Of a stretch of DNA of 57,822 bases, positions 34,048 to 42,042 are shown one piece after another. Every line of letters starts with the position of its first letter. Within the stretch, counting starts at the first letter, position 1. Location of the stretch: NCBI RefSeq assembly GCF_011947265.1, contig NZ_JAATHD010000032.1, positions 1-57,822 of the forward strand, given 5' to 3'. The notes under the pieces are model-generated. The model worked only from the letters and a program-made list of their open reading frames with translations. It was not told where the DNA came from and made no database searches. Origin of the DNA: Paenibacillus sp. HB172176. GTDB taxonomy: Bacteria; Bacillota; Bacilli; Paenibacillales; Paenibacillaceae. The translations under genes and the position numbers were made by a program.

Positions 34048-34119
34048 TATCGTTGCTTAATATCACATGCGGTGTGGCATACACATCGCTTCAGCGCTTA
34101 CGTGAAGGGAGGAACACAC

Positions 34120-34401
34120 ATGGGTCGCAGTTTGAAGAAAGGTCCTTTTATCGACGGCTACTTGCTTAAGAAGGTAGAGGATCTGAACGAAGGCAATAAG
34201 AAGGTAGTAATCAAAACCTGGTCCCGCCGCTCGACTATTTTCCCGCAATTCATCGGTCACACATTCGCTGTGTATGATGGTCGCAAGCACGTGCCGGTTT
34301 ATGTAACAGAGGACATGGTAGGACACAAGCTTGGCGAATTCGCGCCAACTCGTACGTACAAAGGCCATGCCAGCGATGACAAGAAAACGGGCAGACGTTA
34401 A
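34120..34401 (+). CDS. rpsS: Ribosomal protein uS19
   Basis: uS19 is a small-subunit head protein near the A-site tRNA and the inter-subunit bridge. The 93 residues start MGRSLKKGPFIDGYLLKKV and include WSRRSTIFPQFIGHTFAVYDGRKHVPVYVTEDMVGHKLGEF. ATG 34120 follows GAAGGGAGGAA. The frame extends 16 codons further upstream, but only this ATG has a binding site and matches the family start. Confidence 0.97.
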   Translation: MGRSLKKGPFIDGYLLKKVEDLNEGNKKVVIKTWSRRSTIFPQFIGHTFAVYDGRKHVPVYVTEDMVGHKLGEFAPTRTYKGHASDDKKTGRR

Positions 34402-34444
34402 TCCGCCCTTTATCATTACCTAAAGAACGAGAGGAGGTTCTCAC

Positions 34445-34780
34445 ATGCCAGAAGCTAAGGCGCACGTCAAATTCGTACGTATTGCTCCTCGCAAAGCACA
34501 GCTGGTAGCGGATCTGATTCGCGGCAAACAAGTTGGTGAAGCAATCGCTATTTTGCGCCACACACCGAAATCTGTTTCCCCGATTCTGGAGAAGCTGCTG
34601 AACTCTGCGATTGCTAATGCCGAGCATAACTATCAGCTGGACGTTAACAAGCTGGTTGTATCTCAAGTATTTGCAAACCAGGGTCCAACAATGAAACGTT
34701 TCCGCCCGCGTGCAATGGGTCGCGCAAGCCGTATCAATAAAAGAACCAGCCACATTACTTTGGTGGTATCTGAAAAATAA
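34445..34780 (+). CDS. rplV: Ribosomal protein uL22
   Basis: uL22 has an extended beta-hairpin lining the exit tunnel at the macrolide site. The 111 residues start MPEAKAHVKFVRIAPRKAQLVADLIRG; the hairpin GPTMKRFRPRAMGRASRINKRTSHITLVV is complete, with no insertion or deletion of the kind linked to macrolide resistance. ATG 34445 has GAGAGGAGG upstream. rpsC follows 13 bases downstream. Confidence 0.97.
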   Translation: MPEAKAHVKFVRIAPRKAQLVADLIRGKQVGEAIAILRHTPKSVSPILEKLLNSAIANAEHNYQLDVNKLVVSQVFANQGPTMKRFRPRAMGRASRINKRTSHITLVVSEK

Positions 34781-34793
34781 GGAGGGATAACGT

Positions 34794-35459
34794 GTGGGTC
34801 AAAAGGTAAATCCGGTCGGCCTTCGTGTCGGGATTATCCGTGATTGGGAATCCAAATGGTACGCAGGCAAAGACTTTGGTGATCTTCTTCTGGAAGACGT
34901 TAAAATTCGTGAATATCTGAAAACGAAGCTGAAAGACGCAGCTGTATCGCATATCGAGATCGAGCGTGCGGCTAACCGCGTTAACGTAACGATTCAAACG
35001 GCTAAGCCGGGTATGGTTATCGGCAAAGGCGGTTCCGAGGTTGAGAACCTGCGCAACGAGCTGGGTAAAATTACGAACGGCAAAAAGGTTCACATCAATA
35101 TCTCTGAAATCAAGCAAGCCGATCTTGACGCTATTCTTGTAGCGGAAAGCATCGCTCAACAATTAGAACGTCGTGTATCTTTCCGCCGCGCACTGAAACA
35201 AGCGATTCAACGCTCGATGCGCGCTGGTGCCAAAGGGATCAAAACCGCTGTCAGCGGACGTCTCGGCGGAGCGGAAATCGCACGTTCGGAAGGCTACAGC
35301 GAAGGAACAGTTCCGCTTCATACGCTGCGCGCGGACATTGACTACGGCACAGCAGAAGCATCGACAACATACGGCCTTATCGGCGTTAAAGTATGGATCT
35401 ATCGCGGTGAAGTTCTTCCGACCAAGAAGAAAGCAGCTCCAGTGGAAGGAGGCAACTAA
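34794..35459 (+). CDS. rpsC: Ribosomal protein uS3
   Basis: uS3 lines the mRNA entry channel and contributes to the ribosomal helicase. The 221 residues start MGQKVNPVGLRVGIIRDWESKWYA; the KH domain is seen in MVIGKGGSEVENLRNEL, and the C-terminal domain in GRLGGAEIARSEGYSEG. The start is GTG 34794 after AAGGAGGG. The tail (KKKAAPVEGGN) is short. rplP follows after two bases, so translation is coupled. Confidence 0.97.
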   Translation: MGQKVNPVGLRVGIIRDWESKWYAGKDFGDLLLEDVKIREYLKTKLKDAAVSHIEIERAANRVNVTIQTAKPGMVIGKGGSEVENLRNELGKITNGKKVHINISEIKQADLDAILVAESIAQQLERRVSFRRALKQAIQRSMRAGAKGIKTAVSGRLGGAEIARSEGYSEGTVPLHTLRADIDYGTAEASTTYGLIGVKVWIYRGEVLPTKKKAAPVEGGN

Positions 35460-35461
35460 TC

Positions 35462-35896
35462 ATGTTGGTGCCAAAACGTGTGAAACACCGCAAGCAGCAA
35501 CGCGGTAGTATGAAAGGTCGCGCAAAAGGCGGCACGACAGTCGCTTTCGGCGAATACGGCCTGCAGGCGCTTGAGCCATCATGGATTACGAACCGTCAGA
35601 TCGAAGCGGCTCGTATCGCGATGACTCGTTACATCAAGCGTGGCGGTAAAGTATGGATCAAGATTTTCCCGGATAAGCCTATCACTCAGAAGCCTCTTGA
35701 GGTTCGTATGGGTAGCGGTAAAGGTAATGTCGAGAAATGGGTAGCCGTTGTTAAGCCGGGCAAAATCATGTTCGAGCTGGCTGGCGTATCCGAAGAAGTA
35801 GCTCGTGAAGCTATGCGCCTCGCGGCTCACAAACTGCCTGTTAAGACGAAATTCGTGAAACGCGAAGAAGTGGGTGGTGAAGCAAATGAAGGCTAG
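35462..35896 (+). CDS. rplP: Ribosomal protein uL16
   Basis: uL16 binds near the A-site tRNA elbow and is added late in 50S assembly. The 144 residues start MLVPKRVKHRKQQRGSMKGRAKGG and include the conserved MGSGKGNVEKWVAVVKPGKIMFE. ATG 35462 lies two bases after the rpsC stop, with GGAGG at the end of rpsC as its binding site. It overlaps rpmC by 11 bases. Confidence 0.97.
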   Translation: MLVPKRVKHRKQQRGSMKGRAKGGTTVAFGEYGLQALEPSWITNRQIEAARIAMTRYIKRGGKVWIKIFPDKPITQKPLEVRMGSGKGNVEKWVAVVKPGKIMFELAGVSEEVAREAMRLAAHKLPVKTKFVKREEVGGEANEG

Positions 35897-36086
35897 TGAA
35901 TTTCGTAACCTGACCTCTGCAGAAATCGAGCAGCAGGTTGCTGGTTTTAAAGAAGAGCTGTTCAACCTTCGCTTCCAATTGGCTACAGGTCAACTGGACA
36001 ACCCGACTCGGATTCGTGACGTGCGTAAGGAGATAGCTCGCGCCAAAACCGTTTTGCGTGAAAGAGAACTCGGTATCAGCAGCTAA
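35886..36086 (+). CDS. rpmC: Ribosomal protein uL29
   Basis: uL29 is a small helical hairpin protein next to uL23 at the tunnel exit. From ATG 35886 it has 66 residues, MKASEFRNLTSAEIEQQ through RERELGISS, the B. subtilis length. The GTG four codons earlier is less likely. The gene overlaps the end of rplP by 11 bases, and its binding site (GTGGGTGGTG) lies inside rplP. Confidence 0.96.
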   Translation: MKASEFRNLTSAEIEQQVAGFKEELFNLRFQLATGQLDNPTRIRDVRKEIARAKTVLRERELGISS

Positions 36087-36137
36087 AGCAAACCTTGTGG
36101 ATAAAGTACGATCACGGCTGAAGGAAGGAGGAAAAAC

Positions 36138-36401
36138 ATGAGCGAACGCAATGCCCGTAAAGTTCAAGTCGGCAAAGTCGTAAGCGACAAAATGGACAAA
36201 ACAATCGTGGTGGCTGTAGAAACTTACAAAAAACATGATTTGTACCATAAACGCATCAAATACACGAAGAAGTACAAAGCGCATGACGAGAACAATCAAG
36301 CGAAAATCGGCGATACGGTTAAAATCATGGAAACACGTCCGTTATCGAAAGACAAGCGCTTCAGATTGGTTGAAGTCGTTGAAGTTGCTATTGTTCTCTA
36401 A
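36138..36401 (+). CDS. rpsQ: Ribosomal protein uS17
   Basis: uS17 is an OB-fold primary binding protein of 16S rRNA needed early in 30S assembly. The 87 residues start MSERNARKVQVGKVVSDKMDKTIVV and include GDTVKIMETRPLSKDKRFRLVEVVE. ATG 36138 has GAAGGAGGAA upstream. Length equals that of B. subtilis S17. It closes the S10 part; rplN starts 50 bases later, with no terminator in between, so the spc genes are read through. Confidence 0.97.
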   Translation: MSERNARKVQVGKVVSDKMDKTIVVAVETYKKHDLYHKRIKYTKKYKAHDENNQAKIGDTVKIMETRPLSKDKRFRLVEVVEVAIVL

Positions 36402-36451
36402 GTAGCGTTTGTAAGGCCCAAGCATTTTTTTGCTGAAAGGAGGACGTTTAA

Positions 36452-36820
36452 ATGATTCAACCATTTTCGCGTTTGAAAGTTGCTGACAACTCTGGCGCCA
36501 AGGAATTGATGTGCATCCGCGTGCTTGGCGGTACCGGACGTCGCGTAGGTCACATTGGTGATCTGATCGTATGTTCCGTTAAACAAGCAACACCAGGCGG
36601 CGTTGTCAAAAAAGGTGATGTTGTGAAATGCGTTATCGTACGTACGAAACGCTCGGTTCGCCGTAAAGACGGATCCTACATCGCATTTGACGAGAATGCA
36701 GCGGTTGTGGTCAAGGAAGATAGAAGCCCTCGCGGCACGCGTATCTTCGGACCAGTGGCTCGTGAGCTTCGCGACAAAGATTTCATGAAAATCGTATCGC
36801 TTGCACCGGAAGTAATCTAA
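36452..36820 (+). CDS. rplN: Ribosomal protein uL14
   Basis: uL14 lies at the subunit interface and is the docking site for the silencing factor RsfS. The 122 residues start MIQPFSRLKVADNSGAKELMCIRVLGG and end FMKIVSLAPEVI; the GGVVKKGDVVKCVIVRTK block is typical. ATG 36452 has GAAAGGAGG upstream. It is the first gene of the spc group, and the sequence is collinear with Bacillus uL14 without insertions. Confidence 0.98.
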   Translation: MIQPFSRLKVADNSGAKELMCIRVLGGTGRRVGHIGDLIVCSVKQATPGGVVKKGDVVKCVIVRTKRSVRRKDGSYIAFDENAAVVVKEDRSPRGTRIFGPVARELRDKDFMKIVSLAPEVI

Positions 36821-36872
36821 GTAACCATTCAGATATAAGCCTGATAGCTTAAGCGAGCAGGAGGTGTAATAA

Positions 36873-37226
36873 ATGCCAAGGCTGAAAAAAGTATTGGAAT
36901 CCCATAACAATAAGCTGCATGTGAAGAAGGATGATACGGTTATCGTCATTACCGGCAAAGACAAAGGTAAGAAGGGCCGTGTTATCGCAGCGTATCCGCG
37001 TGAGAATCGCGTTCTGATTGAGGGAGTCAACATGGTGAAGAAGCACACGCGTCCTTCCCAAGTGAACCCGCAAGGCGGAATCATCGAGCAGGAAGCGCCG
37101 ATCCATGTATCGAACGTTATGCATATTGATCCGAAGAGCGGAAAAGTAACTCGAATCGGATACAAAGTGCTGAATAACGGCAAGAAAGTACGGTTCGCAA
37201 AACGTTCCGGAGAAGTGATTGACTAA
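36873..37226 (+). CDS. rplX: Ribosomal protein uL24
   Basis: uL24 starts 50S assembly by binding the 5' end of 23S rRNA. The KOW motif (VITGKDKGKKGRVIAAYPRENRVLIEGVN) is intact. At 117 residues it is about 14 longer than B. subtilis L24: an N-terminal extension MPRLKKVLESHNNK precedes the LHVKKDD that aligns with the usual start. The extension seems real because CAGGAGGTG sits directly before ATG 36873 and no alternative ATG or GTG occurs at the usual start. Confidence 0.96.
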   Translation: MPRLKKVLESHNNKLHVKKDDTVIVITGKDKGKKGRVIAAYPRENRVLIEGVNMVKKHTRPSQVNPQGGIIEQEAPIHVSNVMHIDPKSGKVTRIGYKVLNNGKKVRFAKRSGEVID

Positions 37227-37257
37227 TCGTTAGGGTAGGAAAGGAGGTCTATGATCA

Positions 37258-37800
37258 ATGACAGCAAGATTGAAAGGTCGCTTTCTTAATGAAATTACTC
37301 CTGCATTGATGCAGAAGTTCAACTATAGTTCGGTTATGCAAGTGCCGAAAATTGAGAAAGTCGTTATTAACATGGGTGTTGGCGAAGCGGTTTCCAACTC
37401 CAAAGTGCTGGATGTTGCGGTTGAAGAGCTGCAAACCATCTCCGGACAAAAGCCGGTCGTTACACGCGCGAAGAAGTCCATCGCAGGCTTCAAGCTTCGT
37501 GAGAACATGCCGATCGGGGTTAAAGTGACGCTGCGCGGCGAGCGTATGTATCACTTCCTGGACAAATTGTTCAACATCTCGCTTCCGCGCGTTCGCGACT
37601 TCCGCGGCGTATCGACCAAAGCGTTCGACGGTCGCGGCAACTACACGCTGGGCCTCAAAGAGCAATTGATCTTCCCTGAGATCGAATACGATAAAGTTGA
37701 TAAAGTGCGCGGTATGGATATCGTCATCGTCACGACGGCAAAAACGGACGAAGAATCTCGTGAATTGCTTACCCAAATGGGCATGCCGTTTGCGAAGTAA
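37258..37800 (+). CDS. rplE: Ribosomal protein uL5
   Basis: uL5 binds 5S rRNA and contacts the P-site tRNA and the uS13 bridge. The 180 residues include KVVINMGVGEAVSNSK, TGQKP-type SGQKPVVTRAKKSIAGFKLRE, and the C-terminal VTTAKTDEESRELLTQMGMPFAK. ATG 37258 has AAAGGAGGT upstream. It is separated by 31 bases from rplX and 26 from rpsN. Length is the normal family value. Confidence 0.97.
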   Translation: MTARLKGRFLNEITPALMQKFNYSSVMQVPKIEKVVINMGVGEAVSNSKVLDVAVEELQTISGQKPVVTRAKKSIAGFKLRENMPIGVKVTLRGERMYHFLDKLFNISLPRVRDFRGVSTKAFDGRGNYTLGLKEQLIFPEIEYDKVDKVRGMDIVIVTTAKTDEESRELLTQMGMPFAK

Positions 37801-37826
37801 TCCACTACAGGAGGTGTAATACCAAA

Positions 37827-38012
37827 GTGGCAAAAACTTCGATGAAAGTGAAGCAACAACGCACACCGAAATTCAAAGTGCGCGCGTATACGCGCTGTGA
37901 GCGTTGCGGCCGTCCGCATTCAGTTTTGCAAAAGTTTAAAATTTGTCGGATTTGTTTCCGCGAGTTAGCATACAAGGGCCAGATTCCTGGCGTTAAAAAA
38001 GCAAGCTGGTAA
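37827..38012 (+). CDS. rpsN: Ribosomal protein uS14, zinc-binding type
   Basis: uS14 completes the 30S head. This is the short, 61-residue zinc-ribbon form (type Z) with CERC and CRIC pairs, not the longer zinc-free form used under zinc limitation. The start is GTG 37827, with CAGGAGGTG upstream. The protein begins (M)AKTSMKVKQQRTPKFKVRAYTRC. Whether a zinc-free paralogue exists elsewhere cannot be seen here. Confidence 0.97.
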   Translation: MAKTSMKVKQQRTPKFKVRAYTRCERCGRPHSVLQKFKICRICFRELAYKGQIPGVKKASW

Positions 38013-38043
38013 TCAGCCTAGTTCGGGAAGGAGGTTCACATAA

Positions 38044-38442
38044 ATGGTTATGTCAGATCCGATTGCAGATATGCTGACGCGTATTCGCAACGCGAATGTC
38101 GTACGTCATGAAACGGTAGAAATGCCTGCATCGAAAATGAAAAAGCAAATCGCTGAAATTTTGAAGCGCGAGGGTTTTATCCGCGATGCTGAATATATCG
38201 AGGACAACAAACAAGGGATCATCCGTATCTTCTTGAAATACGGCCCTAACCAAGAGCGCGTTATTACTGGTCTGAAGCGTATTTCCAAACCTGGACTTCG
38301 TGTGTACACACAATCCACAGAGGTGCCGCGCGTGCTTGGCGGACTTGGAATCGCGATTATTTCCACATCCAAAGGCATTATGACAGACAAGGAAGCGCGT
38401 CAGGTTAAATCCGGCGGCGAGGTTGTCTGCTACGTTTGGTAA
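38044..38442 (+). CDS. rpsH: Ribosomal protein uS8
   Basis: uS8 binds helix 21 of 16S rRNA and, in enterobacteria, represses the spc operon by binding the rplE mRNA. The 132 residues start MVMSDPIADMLTRIRNANVVRHE and end with STSKGIMTDKEARQ and GGEVVCYVW. ATG 38044 has GAAGGAGGT upstream; the ATG two codons later is a less likely start since B. subtilis S8 also begins MVM. Length equals B. subtilis. Confidence 0.97.
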   Translation: MVMSDPIADMLTRIRNANVVRHETVEMPASKMKKQIAEILKREGFIRDAEYIEDNKQGIIRIFLKYGPNQERVITGLKRISKPGLRVYTQSTEVPRVLGGLGIAIISTSKGIMTDKEARQVKSGGEVVCYVW

Positions 38443-38473
38443 CAATTAAGTCAGAGAGACAGGAGGTGTAACA

Positions 38474-39016
38474 ATGTCCCGTATTGGTCGCAAAGCAATT
38501 GCGGTTCCAGGTGGAGTATCGATTAACCTGGACAACGCAGTCATTACTGTAAAAGGACCGAAAGGCACGCTTTCCCGCCAAATTCACAAGGATATGATTG
38601 TGAATGTATCCGAGAATGAAATCGTCGTGGAACGTCCTTCCGACAATAAAACGCATCGTTCCCTGCATGGAACGACTCGCAGCCTGATTGCGAACATGGT
38701 GACAGGCGTTACTGACGGCTTCACAAGAAACTTGGAGCTCGTTGGCGTTGGTTATCGTGCAAGCAAATCCGGAGAAAAGATCGTTCTGAACGTTGGTTAC
38801 TCTCACCCGGTTGAGATTACGCCCGAGTCGAACATCGAATTTGATGTTCCAGCCAACACGAAGATTACCGTTCGCGGTATCGACAAAGAGCGCGTAGGCG
38901 CTGTTGCCGCTCAAATCCGTTCCGTACGTGAGCCAGAGCCGTATAAAGGCAAAGGCATCAAGTATGAAGGCGAGCGCATCATCCGCAAAGAAGGTAAAGC
39001 CGGCAAGAAGAAATAA
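38474..39016 (+). CDS. rplF: Ribosomal protein uL6
   Basis: uL6 lies beside the sarcin-ricin loop and the stalk base where elongation factors bind. The 180 residues start MSRIGRKAIAVPGGVSINL and end KGIKYEGERIIRKEGKAGKKK, with the duplicated alpha/beta domains of the family. ATG 38474 has CAGGAGGTG upstream. The basic C-terminal tail is standard. rplR follows after a 61-base gap. Confidence 0.97.
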   Translation: MSRIGRKAIAVPGGVSINLDNAVITVKGPKGTLSRQIHKDMIVNVSENEIVVERPSDNKTHRSLHGTTRSLIANMVTGVTDGFTRNLELVGVGYRASKSGEKIVLNVGYSHPVEITPESNIEFDVPANTKITVRGIDKERVGAVAAQIRSVREPEPYKGKGIKYEGERIIRKEGKAGKKK

Positions 39017-39077
39017 GATGCTGCTACGCATCTTGAGGATAGCTTCATAAGGCATTAGGAAAGGAGTGAACCCTTGT

Positions 39078-39446
39078 ATGATTACAAAAGGCGACAAAAA
39101 CAAGGCTCGTCTGAAAAGACACCTTCGTGTTCGTAAAAAAATTAACGGCACAGCAGCACGCCCGCGTCTAGCTGTATTCCGTTCCTCCAAGCATATGTAC
39201 GCTCAATTGATCGATGATGTAGCAGGAGTAACGCTGGCTTCCGCATCCACGCAGGATAAAGATCTGGCTGCCTCAATTGGCAACGGCGGGAACGTCGAAG
39301 CTGCTGCTAAGGTTGGCGCATTAATTGCAGAGCGTGCCAAAGCAAAAGGCGTAACTGAGGTCGTATTCGACCGCGGCGGTTACTTGTATCACGGCAGAAT
39401 TCAAGCGCTGGCAACCGCAGCACGCGAAGCAGGCTTGGAATTCTAA
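39078..39446 (+). CDS. rplR: Ribosomal protein uL18
   Basis: uL18 carries 5S rRNA into the large subunit together with uL5. From ATG 39078 it has 122 residues, MITKGDKNKARLKRHLRVRKK through ATAAREAGLEF, close to the B. subtilis protein (120). The binding site AAGGAGTG is somewhat distant; a GTG at 39066 would sit inside it and is rejected. RPRLAVFRSSKHMYAQLIDD and FDRGGYLYHGRI are the family blocks. Confidence 0.97.
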   Translation: MITKGDKNKARLKRHLRVRKKINGTAARPRLAVFRSSKHMYAQLIDDVAGVTLASASTQDKDLAASIGNGGNVEAAAKVGALIAERAKAKGVTEVVFDRGGYLYHGRIQALATAAREAGLEF

Positions 39447-39472
39447 ACTATCGAATAAGGAGGTAAATCGAC

Positions 39473-39970
39473 TTGCGTGTAGATCCTAATACGTTAGAAC
39501 TGACTGAAAAAGTTGTTCATATCAATCGTGTAGCGAAGGTTGTAAAAGGCGGACGCCGTTTCAGCTTCAGCGCACTTGTAGTAGTTGGCGACGGTAAAGG
39601 CTACGTCGGCGCGGGGATCGGTAAAGCTGGCGAAGTACCTGAAGCAATTCGCAAAGGTATTGAAGATGCCAAGAAAAACCTGATCCAAGTTCCTCTCGTG
39701 GGAACAACGATTCCGCATCTTGTACTTGGACATTTCGGCGCGGGTGAAGTTCTTCTGAAGCCGGCTTCCGAAGGTACTGGAGTTATCGCGGGCGGACCGG
39801 TTCGTGCTGTTCTTGAGCTTGCCGGCGTCGGCGATATTTTAACGAAATCCCTTGGTTCTTCGAACTCACTGAACATGGTGAACGCTACGCTTGAAGGTCT
39901 TTCCCGTTTGAAACGCGCGGAAGACGTTGCAAAGCTTCGCGGCAAAACAGTCGAAGAGCTGTTAGGTTAA
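39473..39970 (+). CDS. rpsE: Ribosomal protein uS5
   Basis: uS5 contacts the mRNA entry channel and affects decoding accuracy; spectinomycin resistance changes occur in its loop. The 165 residues include VAKVVKGGRRFSFSALVVVGD, where the usual spectinomycin-loop KGGRR is intact, and the GEVPEAIRKGIEDAKKNLI block. The start is TTG 39473, eight bases after AAGGAGGT; it gives (M)RVDPNTLELTEK, matching the normal N-terminus, and no ATG or GTG fits better. Confidence 0.96.
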   Translation: MRVDPNTLELTEKVVHINRVAKVVKGGRRFSFSALVVVGDGKGYVGAGIGKAGEVPEAIRKGIEDAKKNLIQVPLVGTTIPHLVLGHFGAGEVLLKPASEGTGVIAGGPVRAVLELAGVGDILTKSLGSSNSLNMVNATLEGLSRLKRAEDVAKLRGKTVEELLG

Positions 39971-39983
39971 GGAGGGGAAAAGA

Positions 39984-40163
39984 ATGGCAAAATTGCAAAT
40001 TACCCTCGTTCGCAGTTTGATTGGCCGCAACGAGAAACAGCGTGCAACGGTTGAATCGCTCGGCCTTCGCAAAATTCGTCAATCGGTCGTTCTAAACGAC
40101 AGCCCGGCTATTCGCGGCATGGTTAACCATGTCAGCCACTTGGTGCAAGTGCAAGAGGTTTAG
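39984..40163 (+). CDS. rpmD: Ribosomal protein uL30
   Basis: This is a short 59-residue protein, MAKLQITLVRSLIGRNEKQ through HLVQVQEV, identical in length to B. subtilis L30. ATG 39984 has AAGGAGGGG upstream, 13 bases after the rpsE stop. The conserved segments SLIGRNEKQRATVESLGLRK and IRGMVNHVSHLV are present. It lies in its standard place between rpsE and rplO. Confidence 0.97.
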   Translation: MAKLQITLVRSLIGRNEKQRATVESLGLRKIRQSVVLNDSPAIRGMVNHVSHLVQVQEV

Positions 40164-40207
40164 AACGGCCTTGTTTTTCACGAAATCTATAAGGAGGTGC
40201 ACGAACG

Positions 40208-40648
40208 ATGAAATTGCATGATTTAGCTCCGGCAGCGGGTTCGACTAGCGCTCCCAAGCGCAAAGGCCGCGGTATCGGATCAGGCAATGGCAAGACGTCA
40301 GGTAAGGGCCACAAAGGTCAAAACGCTCGTTCCGGCGGCGGCGTTCGTCCAGGATTCGAGGGCGGACAGAACCCATTGTACCGCCGTGTTCCGAAACGCG
40401 GTTTCAACAATCCGTTCCGCAAGGAATATGCGATTGTCAATATTGAAGATCTTAACAGCTTTGCAGCGGGTACTGAAGTCACACCAGAAGTTCTTTCCGA
40501 GCAGGGTATTGTGAAAAACCCTTTAGCTGGCATTAAGATCCTGGGTAATGGTGAATTGAAAGTAAGTTTAACTGTAAAAGCAAGTAAGTTCTCTCAATCT
40601 GCGGTGGAGAAGATCCAGGCTGCCGGCGGTAAAACCGAGGTGATCTAA
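40208..40648 (+). CDS. rplO: Ribosomal protein uL15
   Basis: uL15 is a late-assembly protein of the large subunit. The 146 residues start MKLHDLAPAAGSTSAPKRKGRGIGSGNGKTSGKGHKGQ, a Gly/Lys-rich extension that penetrates rRNA, and end in a compact domain (VSLTVKASKFSQSAVEKIQAAGGKTEVI). ATG 40208 has AAGGAGGTG upstream. The stop TAA directly abuts the secY start, and the rplO end (CCGAGGTGA) supplies the secY binding site, so the two genes are coupled. Confidence 0.97.
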   Translation: MKLHDLAPAAGSTSAPKRKGRGIGSGNGKTSGKGHKGQNARSGGGVRPGFEGGQNPLYRRVPKRGFNNPFRKEYAIVNIEDLNSFAAGTEVTPEVLSEQGIVKNPLAGIKILGNGELKVSLTVKASKFSQSAVEKIQAAGGKTEVI

Positions 40649-41950
40649 TTGTTCACAACCGTGTCCAACATATGGAAAGTAACGGATTTGCGTATGAGGA
40701 TCCTGTTCACACTTTTCATCTTATTCATTTATCGTATCGGAGCGTTCATTCCGGTACCTGGCGTTGATACTGATGTATTCAAGAATAACGATTCGGCTGG
40801 AGCGGATTTGTTCGGCTTGCTGAATACCTTCTCCGGCGGCGCGTTGTATCACTTCTCTATCTTCGCAATCGGAATTACGCCATACATTACAGCTTCCATT
40901 ATCGTGCAGCTGTTGTCTATGGACGTTATTCCGAAGTTCGCCGAATGGGCGAAGGAAGGCGAGAACGGCAAGAAGAAGCTCGCGCAAATTACGCGTTACG
41001 GCACGGTTATTCTGGGTCTTGTTCAAGGCTTTGCAACAGCGATCGGCTTCAACCGTCAATACAGCCAGCAAATGATTCCGGGCGCATCCTTCACGGATTA
41101 CCTGGTCATTGCGATTATATTGACGGCGGGTACGGCTTTCCTGATGTGGCTGGGCGAGCAAATTACGGAGCGAGGCATAGGCAACGGTATCTCCATTCTG
41201 ATTTTCTCGGCGATCGTAGCCGCAATTCCAGGTCATGTTCGTACGATCTATTCGACTGAATTCGAAGGCGCTCAAGATCAGCTGTTCCTGAACATCGTGA
41301 AGGTTGTCCTGATTCTAATCGCGATTGTCGCGATTATCGTCGGCGTTATCTTCATCCAGCAAGGCATACGCAAGATTCCTGTTCAATATGCTAAGCGAGT
41401 AGTAGGCCGCAAGATGTACGGCGGACAATCGACGCATATCCCGATGAAGGTGAACGGAGCCGGCGTTATTCCGGTAATCTTCGCGGTATCGCTCATCATG
41501 TTCCCGATTACGATTGCGAGCTTCTGGGCTGGCCATGATTGGGCAGACTGGATCAGAAACAATATGAGCTATGACAAGCCGCTTGGCATGGTGCTGTATG
41601 TGCTTCTGATCATCGGCTTTACGTTCTTCTACACATTCGTGCAGATCAATCCTGTGCAAATGGCAGATCAAATGAAGAAGAATGGCGGCTACATTCCGGG
41701 CATTCGCCCAGGGAAGCCGACTTCCGCGTATCTGACTCGCGTCATGTCGCGTATCACGCTTACGGGCGCGATCTTCTTGGCTGCGATTTCAGTGCTCCCG
41801 GTATTCTTCGGATCTTTGGCAGGATTGCCGCGTTCGGTTCAGCTTGGCGGAACATCGCTTCTCATTGTTGTCGGCGTAGCGCTTGATACAATGAAGCAGA
41901 TTGAAAGCCAGTTGATCAAACGCCATTACAAAGGGTTTATCAATAAATAA
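40649..41950 (+). CDS. secY: Preprotein translocase subunit SecY
   Basis: SecY is the protein-conducting channel of the inner membrane and works with SecE (14652) and SecA. The 433 residues form ten membrane helices; typical blocks include YRIGAFIPVPGVDT, GITPYITASIIVQLL, GERGIGNGIS-type TERGIGNGIS, and the cytosolic loop IRPGKPTSAYL. The start is TTG 40649, immediately after the rplO stop, with GAGGTG upstream. adk follows after 92 bases with no clear terminator. Confidence 0.97.
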   Translation: MFTTVSNIWKVTDLRMRILFTLFILFIYRIGAFIPVPGVDTDVFKNNDSAGADLFGLLNTFSGGALYHFSIFAIGITPYITASIIVQLLSMDVIPKFAEWAKEGENGKKKLAQITRYGTVILGLVQGFATAIGFNRQYSQQMIPGASFTDYLVIAIILTAGTAFLMWLGEQITERGIGNGISILIFSAIVAAIPGHVRTIYSTEFEGAQDQLFLNIVKVVLILIAIVAIIVGVIFIQQGIRKIPVQYAKRVVGRKMYGGQSTHIPMKVNGAGVIPVIFAVSLIMFPITIASFWAGHDWADWIRNNMSYDKPLGMVLYVLLIIGFTFFYTFVQINPVQMADQMKKNGGYIPGIRPGKPTSAYLTRVMSRITLTGAIFLAAISVLPVFFGSLAGLPRSVQLGGTSLLIVVGVALDTMKQIESQLIKRHYKGFINK

Positions 41951-42042
41951 CATTAGGTTCGAATGCGGGCTGCCGTTCTTATCGTTAGCAGAGGAAGCGG
42001 TGCCCGAACGAGCCTATTGTGTTTAAAGCGAGGAACACAGTA

